A stretch of 64,000 nt of DNA from Paenibacillus_G sp049942825 (GTDB lineage Bacteria; Bacillota; Bacilli; Paenibacillales; NBRC-103111), in assembly GCF_049942825.1 (NCBI RefSeq), contig NZ_CP187970.1, positions 3,968,001 through 4,032,000 on the forward strand, in the 5' to 3' direction. A program made the translations under genes and the position numbers. How positions within the stretch are numbered: the stretch's first letter is position 1; each line of letters begins with the position of its first letter. Below the pieces are notes generated by a model. It did no database searches, was not told where the DNA came from, and saw only the letters and a list, made by a program, of their open reading frames with translations. Positions 15,674 to 23,421 of the stretch are shown here, piece after piece.

Positions 15674-16180
15674 TTATCTTACGGAGGCAGGTGACTTGCC
15701 CGCTTTGGCCGATCCGGTAAAATAACTCATCTCGACAGGTGAGACAAGTTTTGGTTTCGGTTCTCCCCTCCTTTTCTCTGGTAGGCCGCCTAGATCTTCA
15801 TCCGGGCAGTCCTGCCGGTATCTCCCCTCCTCTAACTTCATGTCGATAAAATCGACAACCTGCTGCAGCGAGGCGATTTGGCTGACCATCTGTTCCCGGT
15901 GGCTCCTTAAGCGTTCCACCAGCTCGGGATATTCCGCAGGATCCGTATCGGCGGTGACCGCCAAAAAAGGCCGTATTTCCTCTAGCGGCATCCCCGTTTT
16001 TTTTAGACATGCGATCAGCCGGATCGTTTGGATGTCCTCCCTCCGGTAAATGCGGTGCCCGTTGTCCTTCCGCTCTGCACGAGGCAGCAGCGCGATCTTC
16101 TCGTAATAACGGATGGTATCCTCCGTAATTCCGGTTAGCTCGGCGGTTTGCTTTATCGTAAAGGGTTGTTCTTCCTTCAT
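15674..16180 (-). CDS. MerR family transcriptional regulator
   Basis: A 168-aa regulator. The winged helix reads FTIKQTAELTGITEDTIRYYEKIALLPRAERKDNGHRIYRREDIQTIRLIACLKKTGMPLEEI, and a coiled-coil segment (PELVERLRSHREQMVSQIASLQQVVDFIDMKLEEG) follows for dimerisation, as in the AdhR/NmlR-like subgroup. The start ATG 16180 follows GGAGGGA with 7-nt spacing; the longer frame to 16297 would run through its own promoter. It is divergent from the SDR gene, with two MerR-type operators between them. Only one Cys (in DCPDED near the C-terminus) is a visible candidate for a thiol sensor. Confidence 0.9.
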   Translation of the reverse strand: MKEEQPFTIKQTAELTGITEDTIRYYEKIALLPRAERKDNGHRIYRREDIQTIRLIACLKKTGMPLEEIRPFLAVTADTDPAEYPELVERLRSHREQMVSQIASLQQVVDFIDMKLEEGRYRQDCPDEDLGGLPEKRRGEPKPKLVSPVEMSYFTGSAKAGKSPASVR

Positions 16181-16208
16181 CCGGTTCCCTCCGAAGTTTG
16201 TTTCCTGC

Positions 16209-16239
16209 ATTATACATCTTGGAGCTGACTCCAAGTCAA
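16209..16239 (-). promoter_or_regulatory. MerR-type promoter of the merR gene (19-bp spacer)
   Basis: On the minus strand TTGACT (16234-16239) and TATAAT (16209-16214) are separated by exactly 19 bp. The spacer contains the palindrome TTGGAGTCAGCTCCAAG. Elongated spacers with a dyad are the hallmark of MerR-controlled promoters, so the gene is probably autoregulated. Confidence 0.8.
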
Positions 16240-16276
16240 GCTTCTGACTCCTGAGGAAAAAAATTGTTTTTGCGCC

Positions 16277-16307
16277 TTGACTTGGAGTCGACTTCAAGTT
16301 ATAGCAT
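16277..16307 (+). promoter_or_regulatory. MerR-type promoter of the SDR gene
   Basis: TTGACT (16277-16282) is followed by the near-perfect palindrome ACTTGGAGTCGACTTCAAGT (16280-16299) and by TAGCAT (16302-16307) at a 19-bp spacing; TATAGC at 17 bp is the alternative -10. The dyad matches that in the merR promoter, so the same regulator should bind both. Confidence 0.72.
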
Positions 16308-16353
16308 GTGCTCTATCAGGGCAATGATGCCGTTAACCAGGAGGAGAGGCACA

Positions 16354-17214
16354 ATGAACAAGTACCCGCGTGAACATATCGCATTCATTACAGGAGCAAG
16401 CTCCGGAATCGGGTTGGAACTAACCCGGAAATTACTGGCGGAGGGCTGGCAGGTGGCTGCTTTGAACCGTTCGGACTTTCCGGCGGACGATATTAACATC
16501 CATAGTGCGGTCAAGAGTGGATCGCTTCGAATGTATAAAACAGAGGATCTTGCCGATTATGACAGCTTGAGACGTACTTTGGAAGAGATCAAAAGCAGGG
16601 AGCAGCGGATTGATATTTTGTTCAATAACGCCGGAGGTTCCTTTCCCGAACTGAGCTATTCGAAACAAGGACGCGAGAAGCATTATGAACTGTTAACGGT
16701 AGTTCCGTATATTATTTTGACAGAGTTGAAGGAACTCCTAAAAGTCGGTCGCTTAAAAACAGTGATCAATACCTCATCATCGGCGTTTACATTTACGAAA
16801 GAGTTTTCGATCGAAACCCTGGAACGTCCCAAAACCTTCCGCAAGCTGATGGGTCCTTACGCCACCTCGAAGCTGGCTCTTTCGTTGTGGACGCAGGCCA
16901 TTGCGCCGCAGCTTGCCAAGGAAGACATTATGATCCGAAGTGTTGACCCAGGTGGCAACAATACGCTGCGAAAAGGGAAACAATCCGGACTCCCCCTCTT
17001 GGTAGCAGTACTCATGAAGCTATTTTTCCCGCCACCTACTCATGGCGCGGGCAAGCTGTATGAAGGGGCTGTCGGGGAACACCGGAATAAGACGGGCGTG
17101 TTTTTGCTGAAAGGTCAGGTCGCGGAATTAAAATTTAAAGACCAGGCGCTGAACGTTCTGGATAGGATTCAAGCGATTTATGAACACGAATATCTACAAC
17201 GAGGTGAGAGGTAG
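16354..17214 (+). CDS. Short-chain dehydrogenase/reductase (SDR)
   Basis: A 286-aa NAD(P)-dependent oxidoreductase. The nucleotide site is FITGASSGIGLELTRKLL, the structural NNAG motif is ILFNNAGG, the catalytic Ser lies in INTSSSAFTF and the Tyr/Lys pair in GPYATSKLALSL. The C-terminus is longer than in small SDRs and resembles WW-domain oxidoreductase/retinol dehydrogenase-like members. The ATG at 16354 follows AGGAGGAG; the frame upstream of it runs through the promoter. Expression should depend on the divergent MerR regulator, which would make this an inducible carbonyl detoxification enzyme (inference). The substrate is unknown. Confidence 0.9.
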   Translation: MNKYPREHIAFITGASSGIGLELTRKLLAEGWQVAALNRSDFPADDINIHSAVKSGSLRMYKTEDLADYDSLRRTLEEIKSREQRIDILFNNAGGSFPELSYSKQGREKHYELLTVVPYIILTELKELLKVGRLKTVINTSSSAFTFTKEFSIETLERPKTFRKLMGPYATSKLALSLWTQAIAPQLAKEDIMIRSVDPGGNNTLRKGKQSGLPLLVAVLMKLFFPPPTHGAGKLYEGAVGEHRNKTGVFLLKGQVAELKFKDQALNVLDRIQAIYEHEYLQRGER

Positions 17215-17353
17215 TAATTCGTTCAATCCTTTGATTTGTGCGTCAGATTGCTTAAACTTCAGATGGCCGCAAGTCACGCGTACCGTTTGGCAAGTTTGTT
17301 CGTATGAGGTATGATTCGTTATAAAGATGTTGAAGCAGGTGATTGGATTGGAC

Positions 17354-18211
17354 ATGAAATACTTGGAAACCTTCATCAAGGTTTGCGATCTCGGGAGCTT
17401 TACGGCTGCAGCCGATGCGATGAATATCAGCCAACCTGGCGTCAGCAAGCAGATCGCGCGACTGCAGGCGGGTCTCGGCGTCACATTGCTGCGGCGGGAA
17501 GACAATGGGATCAAGCTGACCGAAGCCGGACGTGAAGTATACGCAGGCGGAAAGAATATCCTTGCGATATGGAAAAAGCTGTCGGATGCCTGCCACAGCG
17601 TCAGCAATCAATTATCGGGCCTTCTGCGCATCGGTGCCAGCACCATACCCGCCAAGCACCTGCTGCCCAGGATCCTGATGAACGCTCACTCCACCTACCC
17701 GCATGTGGAATTGTCCGTCAGCGTTGAGGATTCGCAGCAAATACTGGATTCGCTCTATCGCGGTTCGGTGGATATCGCCTATGTGGGAACCAAACCCGAA
17801 CATCCCGAAGCTCATTACATCCCCATGACGGCAGACAGACTGATCGTCATCTCCAACCGGCCCGAATGGTCGGACCGGGATTTACCGGAGTGTCCGTTCA
17901 TTCTCAGGGAAACCGGCTCCGGCACGCGAGCCGCCTTCGAGCAGGCCATGTCCTCCATGGGGGTAATGCCGGACAAAGTGAAATGCGCCGCTGAGGTAAG
18001 CGATACCGGGCTGATCATACAGCTGGTCGAAGCCGGAATGGGACTTGCTGTCGTCTCCAGTCTGGATGCCGAAAGCCTGATCCAACATGGCCGCGTTCAT
18101 GTCGTGCACGAGCTGCCGGCCGAGCGGCAATTTTATCTGGTATTCATGCGCGACGCATCCTGCCAAGCTCTGATTGAGGCGTTCGTGCAGTTGGCAGCGG
18201 CCCCAGTCTGA
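17354..18211 (+). CDS. LysR family transcriptional regulator
   Basis: A 285-aa regulator. The N-terminal winged helix is MKYLETFIKVCDLGSFTAAA followed by DAMNISQPGVSKQIARLQAG, and the periplasmic-binding-like effector domain contains LRIGASTIPAKHLLPRIL, VELSVSVEDS and LVEAGMGLAVVS. It resembles the CysL/YwfK-type branch. ATG 17354 is chosen because MKYLETF is the normal family start; an ATG at 17327 is in frame but less typical. The neighbouring operon at 18272-21983 is convergent, not divergent as is usual for LysR targets, so its target is not obvious. The sulfur-related look of that operon makes a link possible but unproven. Confidence 0.88.
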   Translation: MKYLETFIKVCDLGSFTAAADAMNISQPGVSKQIARLQAGLGVTLLRREDNGIKLTEAGREVYAGGKNILAIWKKLSDACHSVSNQLSGLLRIGASTIPAKHLLPRILMNAHSTYPHVELSVSVEDSQQILDSLYRGSVDIAYVGTKPEHPEAHYIPMTADRLIVISNRPEWSDRDLPECPFILRETGSGTRAAFEQAMSSMGVMPDKVKCAAEVSDTGLIIQLVEAGMGLAVVSSLDAESLIQHGRVHVVHELPAERQFYLVFMRDASCQALIEAFVQLAAAPV

Positions 18212-18271
18212 CCACGTTATCGTTCCACGCCAGACCTTCCGGTTATGTCTTTGTTCGTTTCGAGCAGGACC

Positions 18272-18760
18272 TCATATCAGCTTCTTAAATATGACATCGA
18301 GCTCCATTGATCTTTTAAGTGTATTGTAAATCGGGGAATGGGCAAGCGTGCCAAAGCAAAAATCATCAAATTCTTTGTCCTCGAGATCCACGTATAAAAA
18401 AACGGTCACTGTCATGTTGGAAATAAACGGTTCTTCATCATACCCTTTAACACCAATCAAAGATAAAGGGTTCTCGAGAGAAAGGTTCAGAACGCCTTCC
18501 ATTTCTTCAATGATGGAGCCTCTTCTTTTCGACTGCTCCAAAAACGTCAAGAGGATGCTGCTTAACACCGATCCTGCGAAGTATTCCAGACTGCTGATGG
18601 GTTTGGATTCCGAGTCAAAACTGATTTGCTTTTCGATCTGAAAACTGTTCTTATTCGTATAAATCTTCACGGAAGAGAGATCATTCGATGTTCCTCTAAA
18701 GTTGATATCGAACCTTTTGGACTCGTATAAGGAGTGGATTTGATCATTTGCCCGCTTCAT
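18272..18760 (-). CDS. OsmC-like protein lacking the peroxidatic cysteines
   Basis: The 162-aa protein has the OsmC alpha/beta layout: an N-terminal strand region (INFRGTSNDLSSVKIY), a long helix (YFAGSVLSSILLTFLEQSKRRG) and a C-terminal helix LAHSPIYNTLKRSMELDV that aligns with the HCPVxNTL motif of the family. The two cysteines that give OsmC/Ohr proteins hydroperoxidase activity are replaced: Ser stands in the SPI motif and no Cys is in the central helix; the single Cys (DFCFG) is elsewhere. It is therefore probably not a peroxidase. It overlaps the upstream MetE-like gene by 17 bp, indicating translational coupling and a role in the same pathway. Confidence 0.7.
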   Translation of the reverse strand: MKRANDQIHSLYESKRFDINFRGTSNDLSSVKIYTNKNSFQIEKQISFDSESKPISSLEYFAGSVLSSILLTFLEQSKRRGSIIEEMEGVLNLSLENPLSLIGVKGYDEEPFISNMTVTVFLYVDLEDKEFDDFCFGTLAHSPIYNTLKRSMELDVIFKKLI

Positions 18761-19937
18761 GATATTGGCTCCTTAGAATGGAAGCTGTTTCCGTTAACAA
18801 GCGTATTTTGCCCGAGATCGTCTCCAGTACGTTGACAGGGCTGTTGGAGAAGGTAGCAAAGCCGCAATCCGGATTCAGCCATACTCGTTCCTTTGGAAGA
18901 TAGGTCAGGGCCTCCTGCACTCTTGAAACGATAGGGTCTTCGGTCTCAATCTCATCCGTACGCGGATTGATCACGCCTAAACCAAGCGCCGCATGCTCTG
19001 CAATCCTGGGGTCGGCCAACAAGGAGTTCAGCTCCCCTGCCCTTGGCGTGGAGAATTCAAGGGTCAGCAGGTCCGGATTCACCTTGGCAAATAACTCAAG
19101 CAGCGGGGTATAGGGTCCGGTTAATAAGGTACTTTCATTCTTGCTCCAGTTGCCTCTGCAGACATGTAGAGAAGCGACCGTCCTGGTTCGGTCGATATGC
19201 TCCATGATCTGTCCTATCAGAGAAGCGGCGAATTCAAGCTCCTCTTTCGGATCCTTCCTCTCGGAGAGAGCCGCGCACATAAATGATCTTGGCTTTCCCT
19301 CCGTGAACACCACCTCGGTTAATACCGGTTCATCGAATTGAATCACATCAACCCCCATGCTTACCAGGTTGTCTATCTCTTCCTTCAAGATCTTTATCAC
19401 ATCCTGCCCCAGCTCTTCCTTGCTCCCATATACCCGGCCGGAGAGATTAGGAAGCCACATCGACCGGGTGAGCAGATAGGGGCCAGGCAAGGTAATCTTA
19501 ACGGGTTTGCCGGTGAACTTCTTCAGGGTCAACAGCTCACCCGCTACAATTTCCCCCTTGTACTGCAGCTTCCCCACGCAAATCGCATTTTTAATGCTCA
19601 CGGCCGGAACATCAAGTGCGGTCAGCATGTCCTCGAACGCCTTTTTGTGGTCAATATAATCGAGCATTTCACTCATGCTCATCATTTGAACGCCGCCGAT
19701 CTTATCGGAAACGAAGGACACATAATTATCCCGTCCCAGCTCGCCGCTCGTGATGATATCAATCCCCAAATCTTCCTGCAGCTTGACGACTTTGTGAGTT
19801 TCCGCCTCGATAAGCTCGTTGAAGCGGCTTGGTTCCATACTTCCTCTTCTCATCATTCTTAGGGCGCTCAGCACCTCTTTGGATCTTGGCATGCTTCCGA
19901 TTAAGGAAGTAGGAAATAACGGCAACGGCCTTTTCAT
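18744..19937 (-). CDS. MetE-like (core-MetE / UROD-MetE superfamily) protein
   Basis: A 397-aa TIM-barrel protein similar to the C-terminal catalytic half of cobalamin-independent methionine synthase. The start PTSLIGSMPRSKEVL, the VIQFDEPVLTEV strand, the zinc-ligand His/Cys segment SLHVCRGNW and the NPDCGFATF motif correspond to the zinc-thiolate site that activates a thiol for alkyl transfer. The N-terminal MetE half is absent, as in core-MetE proteins and in epoxyalkane:CoM transferase-like enzymes. The ATG follows GGGAGA. It is the third gene of a four-gene operon with an acyl-CoA-dehydrogenase-like flavoenzyme, a PhnD-like protein and an OsmC-like protein, so its substrate may be an unusual thiol or thioether rather than homocysteine. 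Confidence 0.85.
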   Translation of the reverse strand: MKRPLPLFPTSLIGSMPRSKEVLSALRMMRRGSMEPSRFNELIEAETHKVVKLQEDLGIDIITSGELGRDNYVSFVSDKIGGVQMMSMSEMLDYIDHKKAFEDMLTALDVPAVSIKNAICVGKLQYKGEIVAGELLTLKKFTGKPVKITLPGPYLLTRSMWLPNLSGRVYGSKEELGQDVIKILKEEIDNLVSMGVDVIQFDEPVLTEVVFTEGKPRSFMCAALSERKDPKEELEFAASLIGQIMEHIDRTRTVASLHVCRGNWSKNESTLLTGPYTPLLELFAKVNPDLLTLEFSTPRAGELNSLLADPRIAEHAALGLGVINPRTDEIETEDPIVSRVQEALTYLPKERVWLNPDCGFATFSNSPVNVLETISGKIRLLTETASILRSQYHEAGK

Positions 19938-19969
19938 GTGTTTGATCTCCCAAAGTGAATAAAATAGTG

Positions 19970-20007
19970 AAAAGAGAAGTAGCGGAAATATCCACGCTTC
20001 TCTTTTT
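19970..20007. terminator. Hairpin inside the four-gene operon
   Basis: AAAAGAGAAG (19970-19979) pairs with CTTCTCTTTT (19997-20006), with an inner GCG/CGC pair. It lies in the 77-bp gap between the PhnD-like and MetE-like genes. The T-run is best on the plus strand. It could attenuate the operon or protect mRNA ends. Confidence 0.5.
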
Positions 20008-20014
20008 AATAGGA

Positions 20015-20833
20015 TTACTTATTCAAGAACTTCAGATAGTCATTGGCTTCACGAAGCTGCTGGAATCCCGTGATTCTGCCTTCCACCCATTCCTTCAAGC
20101 CTTCCATATCCATCATTTTCTGATGGGCTTCATTGGTATAGTCCATGCGATGAAGCACCTTTTGCCATTCCACGAACCGTTCCGTTGAAAAGTCAGGATG
20201 CGCTGTGAAAATGCAGTGGTCAAACCAATCCGTTGTATCCAGGCATACCAATTGATTCTCATCAATGGTACCATCCTTCTTCCAAGCTTCCCAGTTCAGA
20301 TCCAGCGTTACAGAGGCGTCAACTTCTCCCGCCATCAATGCTCTCATGGCATCCAGTTCTCCCCCAACATGGTCTCCATGGAGGCCAACGCCGATATCAA
20401 ACCTCTTCTCGGTATAGTCCGCCCCATACTCAAGTCCATGCTTATGCAGGTGGTTGATCGGAATCAGTCTTGCTTGTGGAGAATCGATAGCTCCAAAACC
20501 AATCGTCTTGCCCCTCAGCCCTTCGAGATTGGTAATGCCGCTGTCTTTCCGAACAACGAAGACCGTCTTTCTGTCTCTGTCCGTATCTCTCATGGAACCC
20601 ATTTGGCATGTTCCATCGGTCCTTATATAGGTATCCAGCCATGCCAGCGGGGAATTCCAGGCGATGTCAATCTCCCGGTTCATCAAGCCGTCAACCTGTC
20701 CCTCATAATCCTTATAGTAGACACATTCGATTTCAAGCCCTTCTTCTTTGAAGAAATCAGCGATGATCCCCCAGATCACCGTAACCCGCGGATCATAAAT
20801 CACTGCACCGACTTTTATTGTATTATTACTCAA
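20015..20833 (-). CDS. PhnD-like substrate-binding-fold protein without signal peptide
   Basis: The 272-aa protein has the type-2 periplasmic-binding fold of the phosphate/phosphite/phosphonate family. Visible segments are IKVGAVIYDPRVTVIWGIIA, YEGQVDGLMNREIDIAWNSPLAWLD, FVVRKDSGITNLEGLRGKTIGFGAIDSPQARL and the allosteric helix AMRALMAGEVDASVTLDLNWEAW. Members that feed ABC transporters carry a signal sequence or lipobox, but this one starts directly MSNNTIKVGAV and has none, and no permease or ATPase gene is nearby. It should therefore be cytosolic and may act as an enzyme or ligand carrier. It lies 22 bp after the flavoenzyme gene and before the MetE-like gene. Confidence 0.8.
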   Translation of the reverse strand: MSNNTIKVGAVIYDPRVTVIWGIIADFFKEEGLEIECVYYKDYEGQVDGLMNREIDIAWNSPLAWLDTYIRTDGTCQMGSMRDTDRDRKTVFVVRKDSGITNLEGLRGKTIGFGAIDSPQARLIPINHLHKHGLEYGADYTEKRFDIGVGLHGDHVGGELDAMRALMAGEVDASVTLDLNWEAWKKDGTIDENQLVCLDTTDWFDHCIFTAHPDFSTERFVEWQKVLHRMDYTNEAHQKMMDMEGLKEWVEGRITGFQQLREANDYLKFLNK

Positions 20834-20855
20834 TCGAGCTCACTCCCTTGTTTCT

Positions 20856-21983
20856 TTATGGAATCATCTGACCCGTCAATGCTTTGCCAAGCCAAACAGA
20901 AAGAACGTCCGCACTAGGAGCCATAATTTGACCCGCATAGGCGTCTCTCAACAGCCTCTCTAACGGAAGTGCCTTATTGTAAGCCTTCCCTCCGCCAACT
21001 CTCATGGCAAGTCTTCCGCATTCGATGGCGGCTTCCGAGGCAAAGATTCGGGCTGCCAAAATCTTGGCAAGTGCGTCAGCTTCTCCGCTCGCGCCTGCTC
21101 TGGCCGCTTCCATCGTGATTGCTTTGGCGGCAGATGCCTGCTTGTAAATATTGCCTATATGAACTTGGATGGTTTCAATATTGGACAAGGTACTTCCATC
21201 CGGATATTTCCGGTTCGCAGCATGGCCGGCGGCGATCTCGTACATATGCAAGGCCGTACCGCTGTAGATCGCACCCAGCCCTGTGATGAAGAATGGAGCG
21301 ACTACATTGAATACCTGCTCCTGCCCCGAGCCTTCCGCTCCGATGCGGTGGGATGAATCCAGCGTTACATGATCGATATGCATGGGACATGACGAATTGC
21401 CTCTCATCCCTAGGCCCTGCCATTCTGACAATTCAAAAGATAACCCCTTGGATTCCAACGGGAATACCCAGTTGTTGATCTTTCCTTCCTCAATCGACGG
21501 CGCAAGAACAAGATAGTAGGACGCATAGGAGGCGGACGTCACCATGCTCTTCTTTCCGTTAAACGTTGTGTATTCCCCGTCAACCTCAGCCGTCATTTCC
21601 GTTATGTAAAAGTGGGTGCCCGACCCGAATTCACTATACGCCAAAGCCAAGAACTTTCCGTTTTCGATAATGTCCGTGAAGATCTTCTTCTTCAGGTCGC
21701 CGCTTCCATGAGTGACCAAGCACATCACTGCAACATTATGCATCATATAGCAAAGGGCCGTAGTGGAGCAGGTCTCCGCGAATGCCAGACAAGCATGGGC
21801 ATGCTCCTCAAGTCCTTTGCCGGATCCGCCGTATTCTTCGGGTATGAGGAGCTTTAAAAAGCCTTGTTCCCCCAGCTCCTTAAAGGATTCCTCCGGAAAC
21901 CTCGACTCCTTGTCTGTCAGAACTGTGTAAGGTTCTATGTAAGACTTTGCAAAATTCCTGCCTTTTTGATAAACATGAATCAT
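20856..21983 (-). CDS. Acyl-CoA dehydrogenase family flavoprotein
   Basis: A 375-aa member of the ACAD superfamily. It has the N-terminal helical domain, the FAD-contact segment YSEFGSGTHFYITEMTAEV, the middle beta domain with MRGNSSCPMHIDHVTLDSS, and C-terminal helices with AARIFASEAAIECGRLAMRVGGGKAYNKALPLERLLRDAYAGQIMAPSADVLSVWLGKAL. The position of the catalytic Glu of true acyl-CoA dehydrogenases is not clear, and the sequence resembles monooxygenase-type ACAD relatives (SfnB/DszC group) as much as beta-oxidation enzymes. It is the first gene of the operon and starts after AAGGAAGGG. A flavin monooxygenase acting on a sulfur compound would fit the MetE-like neighbour; this is inference. 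Confidence 0.8.
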   Translation of the reverse strand: MIHVYQKGRNFAKSYIEPYTVLTDKESRFPEESFKELGEQGFLKLLIPEEYGGSGKGLEEHAHACLAFAETCSTTALCYMMHNVAVMCLVTHGSGDLKKKIFTDIIENGKFLALAYSEFGSGTHFYITEMTAEVDGEYTTFNGKKSMVTSASYASYYLVLAPSIEEGKINNWVFPLESKGLSFELSEWQGLGMRGNSSCPMHIDHVTLDSSHRIGAEGSGQEQVFNVVAPFFITGLGAIYSGTALHMYEIAAGHAANRKYPDGSTLSNIETIQVHIGNIYKQASAAKAITMEAARAGASGEADALAKILAARIFASEAAIECGRLAMRVGGGKAYNKALPLERLLRDAYAGQIMAPSADVLSVWLGKALTGQMIP

Positions 21984-22392
21984 AACGTTCCCTTCCTTTG
22001 GCCGGTATTATTATTTCTGCAGCACATATCGAAAAAGCTGGAAAGCCGGTCTGCCTGCGACTTTACAACTACGATTCGACAAGAACCATCTAGACCAATA
22101 TACCATAACCTTCCTTCGGAATGATAGTTTTTCATGGTCCTTATAACGGATTGGAATAACCAAAAATAGCATAACGGCTTACAGGATCCACCGGCGAATA
22201 CAGAAAAAAGGAGCTGCCGCGGCATGCTCTTTCGTTTGTAATTTATACGTTATTCCGGAGAGCAACGGGCGGTTGAATCTGCTCCCCCTGCACCCCAATC
22301 GCCGCACTGTGTCCACTTCTAACTCCTATCGGACCTAGATGCATCTTTCGAGATGATAGGTTGATAGAGGTTGTTAAGTCACCATTGAACTG
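21984..22392. other. Intergenic region upstream of the four-gene operon
   Basis: No gene is supported. This must hold the promoter of the 18272-21983 operon. I see no known riboswitch core (no S-box or T-box motif) and no clear operator. The distal part beyond 22240 includes the downstream end of the truncated SDR transcript. Confidence 0.4.
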
Positions 22393-22506
22393 CTAACGTC
22401 TCCCGGTAGTTGAAATTCGGTCATGCTTCGCCGCGAGATCCTTCGCGATTTCAAGACCGATTCCTTTGTTGGCGCAGGTGACCAAGGCAACTGGTTGGTC
22501 ATGCAT
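22393..22506 (-). pseudogene. Truncated SDR oxidoreductase, N-terminal 37 aa
   Basis: Behind AAAGGAG the frame encodes MHDQPVALVTCANKGIGLEI, the nucleotide-binding start of an SDR enzyme (ANKGIG), then AKDLAAKHDRISTTGRR and TAG. The remaining 200 or so residues are not found downstream. It is divergent from the MarR gene and was probably its regulated target. Confidence 0.75.
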
Positions 22507-22593
22507 AGTTACACTCTCCTTTTGCATTGCTATACGGCATTCGCCATATAACTTTTGATTTACGTATCAACCTTAAATGATAACAACATATTG

Positions 22594-22611
22594 TGGTTGA
22601 TATATCAACCA
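22594..22611. promoter_or_regulatory. Perfect 18-bp palindrome, probable MarR operator
   Basis: TGGTTGATATATCAACCA is perfectly palindromic and lies 15 bp before the MarR start, between the two divergent genes. A half-site TATCAACC occurs at 22565-22572. Binding here would repress both marR and the divergent SDR unit. Confidence 0.8.
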
Positions 22612-22626
22612 TGTTATTATGATCCT

Positions 22627-23094
22627 ATGGATAAGAACGAGTTAAACGAAAAGGAAATGCGAATATGGCATTTGTGGAAAGGCTCCTTTCAGAGCATCTT
22701 CGGTCGCGTAGTAAAAGAGATGTCCGAGCACACCGGACTATCCGAAGGTGATTATGGAGTATTGGATCGGTTAGTCCTTTTGGGGAACGGCAGTCTTCGT
22801 CAACAGGAGTTAGCCGACTCGATGGAATGGGATAAGAGCCGGTTGTCACATCATTTGACGCGGATGGAGAAACGCGGGCTTGTGACGAGGCAACCGTTAG
22901 ACACAGATCGCGGAGTTCAGGTTATCATCACTTCTGCCGGTGAATCCGCATTGGCTGAAGCCCGTCCTGTTGTGGCTATGGCAATACGTAAGTATTTTCT
23001 TGATCAATTAACCGATCAAGACATGGAGTCGATCACTAAGCTGGCGGAAAGAACAAAAACAGGGCCTTCAGCGGCCCCCCCGTTCAAAGATTAA
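22627..23094 (+). CDS. MarR family transcriptional regulator
   Basis: A 155-aa winged-helix regulator containing LSEGDYGVLDRLVLLGNGSL followed by RQQELADSMEWDKSRLSHHLTRMEKRGLVTRQPLDTDRGVQVIITSAG, the full MarR recognition helix and wing. The frame extends back to a TTG at 22555, but that would include the operator; the ATG at 22627 (MDKNELNEKEMRIWHLW) is the better start although its RBS is weak. It probably autoregulates through the palindrome at 22594-22611. The likely target, a divergent SDR gene, is truncated. Confidence 0.87.
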   Translation: MDKNELNEKEMRIWHLWKGSFQSIFGRVVKEMSEHTGLSEGDYGVLDRLVLLGNGSLRQQELADSMEWDKSRLSHHLTRMEKRGLVTRQPLDTDRGVQVIITSAGESALAEARPVVAMAIRKYFLDQLTDQDMESITKLAERTKTGPSAAPPFKD

Positions 23095-23122
23095 GCTTGA
23101 CCCGGCTATTCTTTTGGAACTG

Positions 23123-23160
23123 GCCCCTTCCGCCAAAACAGCGGAGGGGGCTTTGGCTTT
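23123..23160 (+). terminator. Terminator after marR
   Basis: GCCCCTTCCGC and GCGGAGGGGGC form an 11-bp stem (one G-T wobble position) with loop CAAAACA, followed by TTTGGCTTT on the plus strand. Confidence 0.75.
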
Positions 23161-23241
23161 CCGACGCAAAAGCCCCCCTCCAGGTAATGCAACGTTTATT
23201 AGCTGTCGTTCTTCATTACTTTCATGGACGTATCTGTTCAA

Positions 23242-23388
23242 TCAAATAGGTTGATTAATGACCGTATCACATTCTAAACATACATAAACCCCTGTACTTC
23301 TCGGACTCCATCCCTTGAACCTTAACGATGGGTAGTTATCTTTTTGTTCTATCATATCGGGGACTAACTGATCTTCCAGAACTGTCAT
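23242..23388 (-). CDS. Possible 48-aa protein with a CxxC motif
   Basis: This frame, 33 bp downstream of the 218-aa gene on the same strand, encodes MTVLEDQLVPDMIEQKDNYP and ends STGVYVCLECDTVINQPI. The CLEC pair in a beta-hairpin-like context recalls half of a zinc ribbon. The RBS is weak, and the frame also continues upstream without a start (VKLPENITI), so it may be the remnant of a longer protein. Confidence 0.33.
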   Translation of the reverse strand: MTVLEDQLVPDMIEQKDNYPSLRFKGWSPRSTGVYVCLECDTVINQPI

Positions 23389-23421
23389 TATTGTAATATT
23401 CTCTGGTAGCTTAACCTAGAA

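Noticed and set aside
21984..22250. Riboswitch (S-box or T-box) before the four-gene operon
   Set aside because: The MetE-like gene prompted a search, but no S-box core (CTTATCAAGAG) or T-box core is present in the leader.
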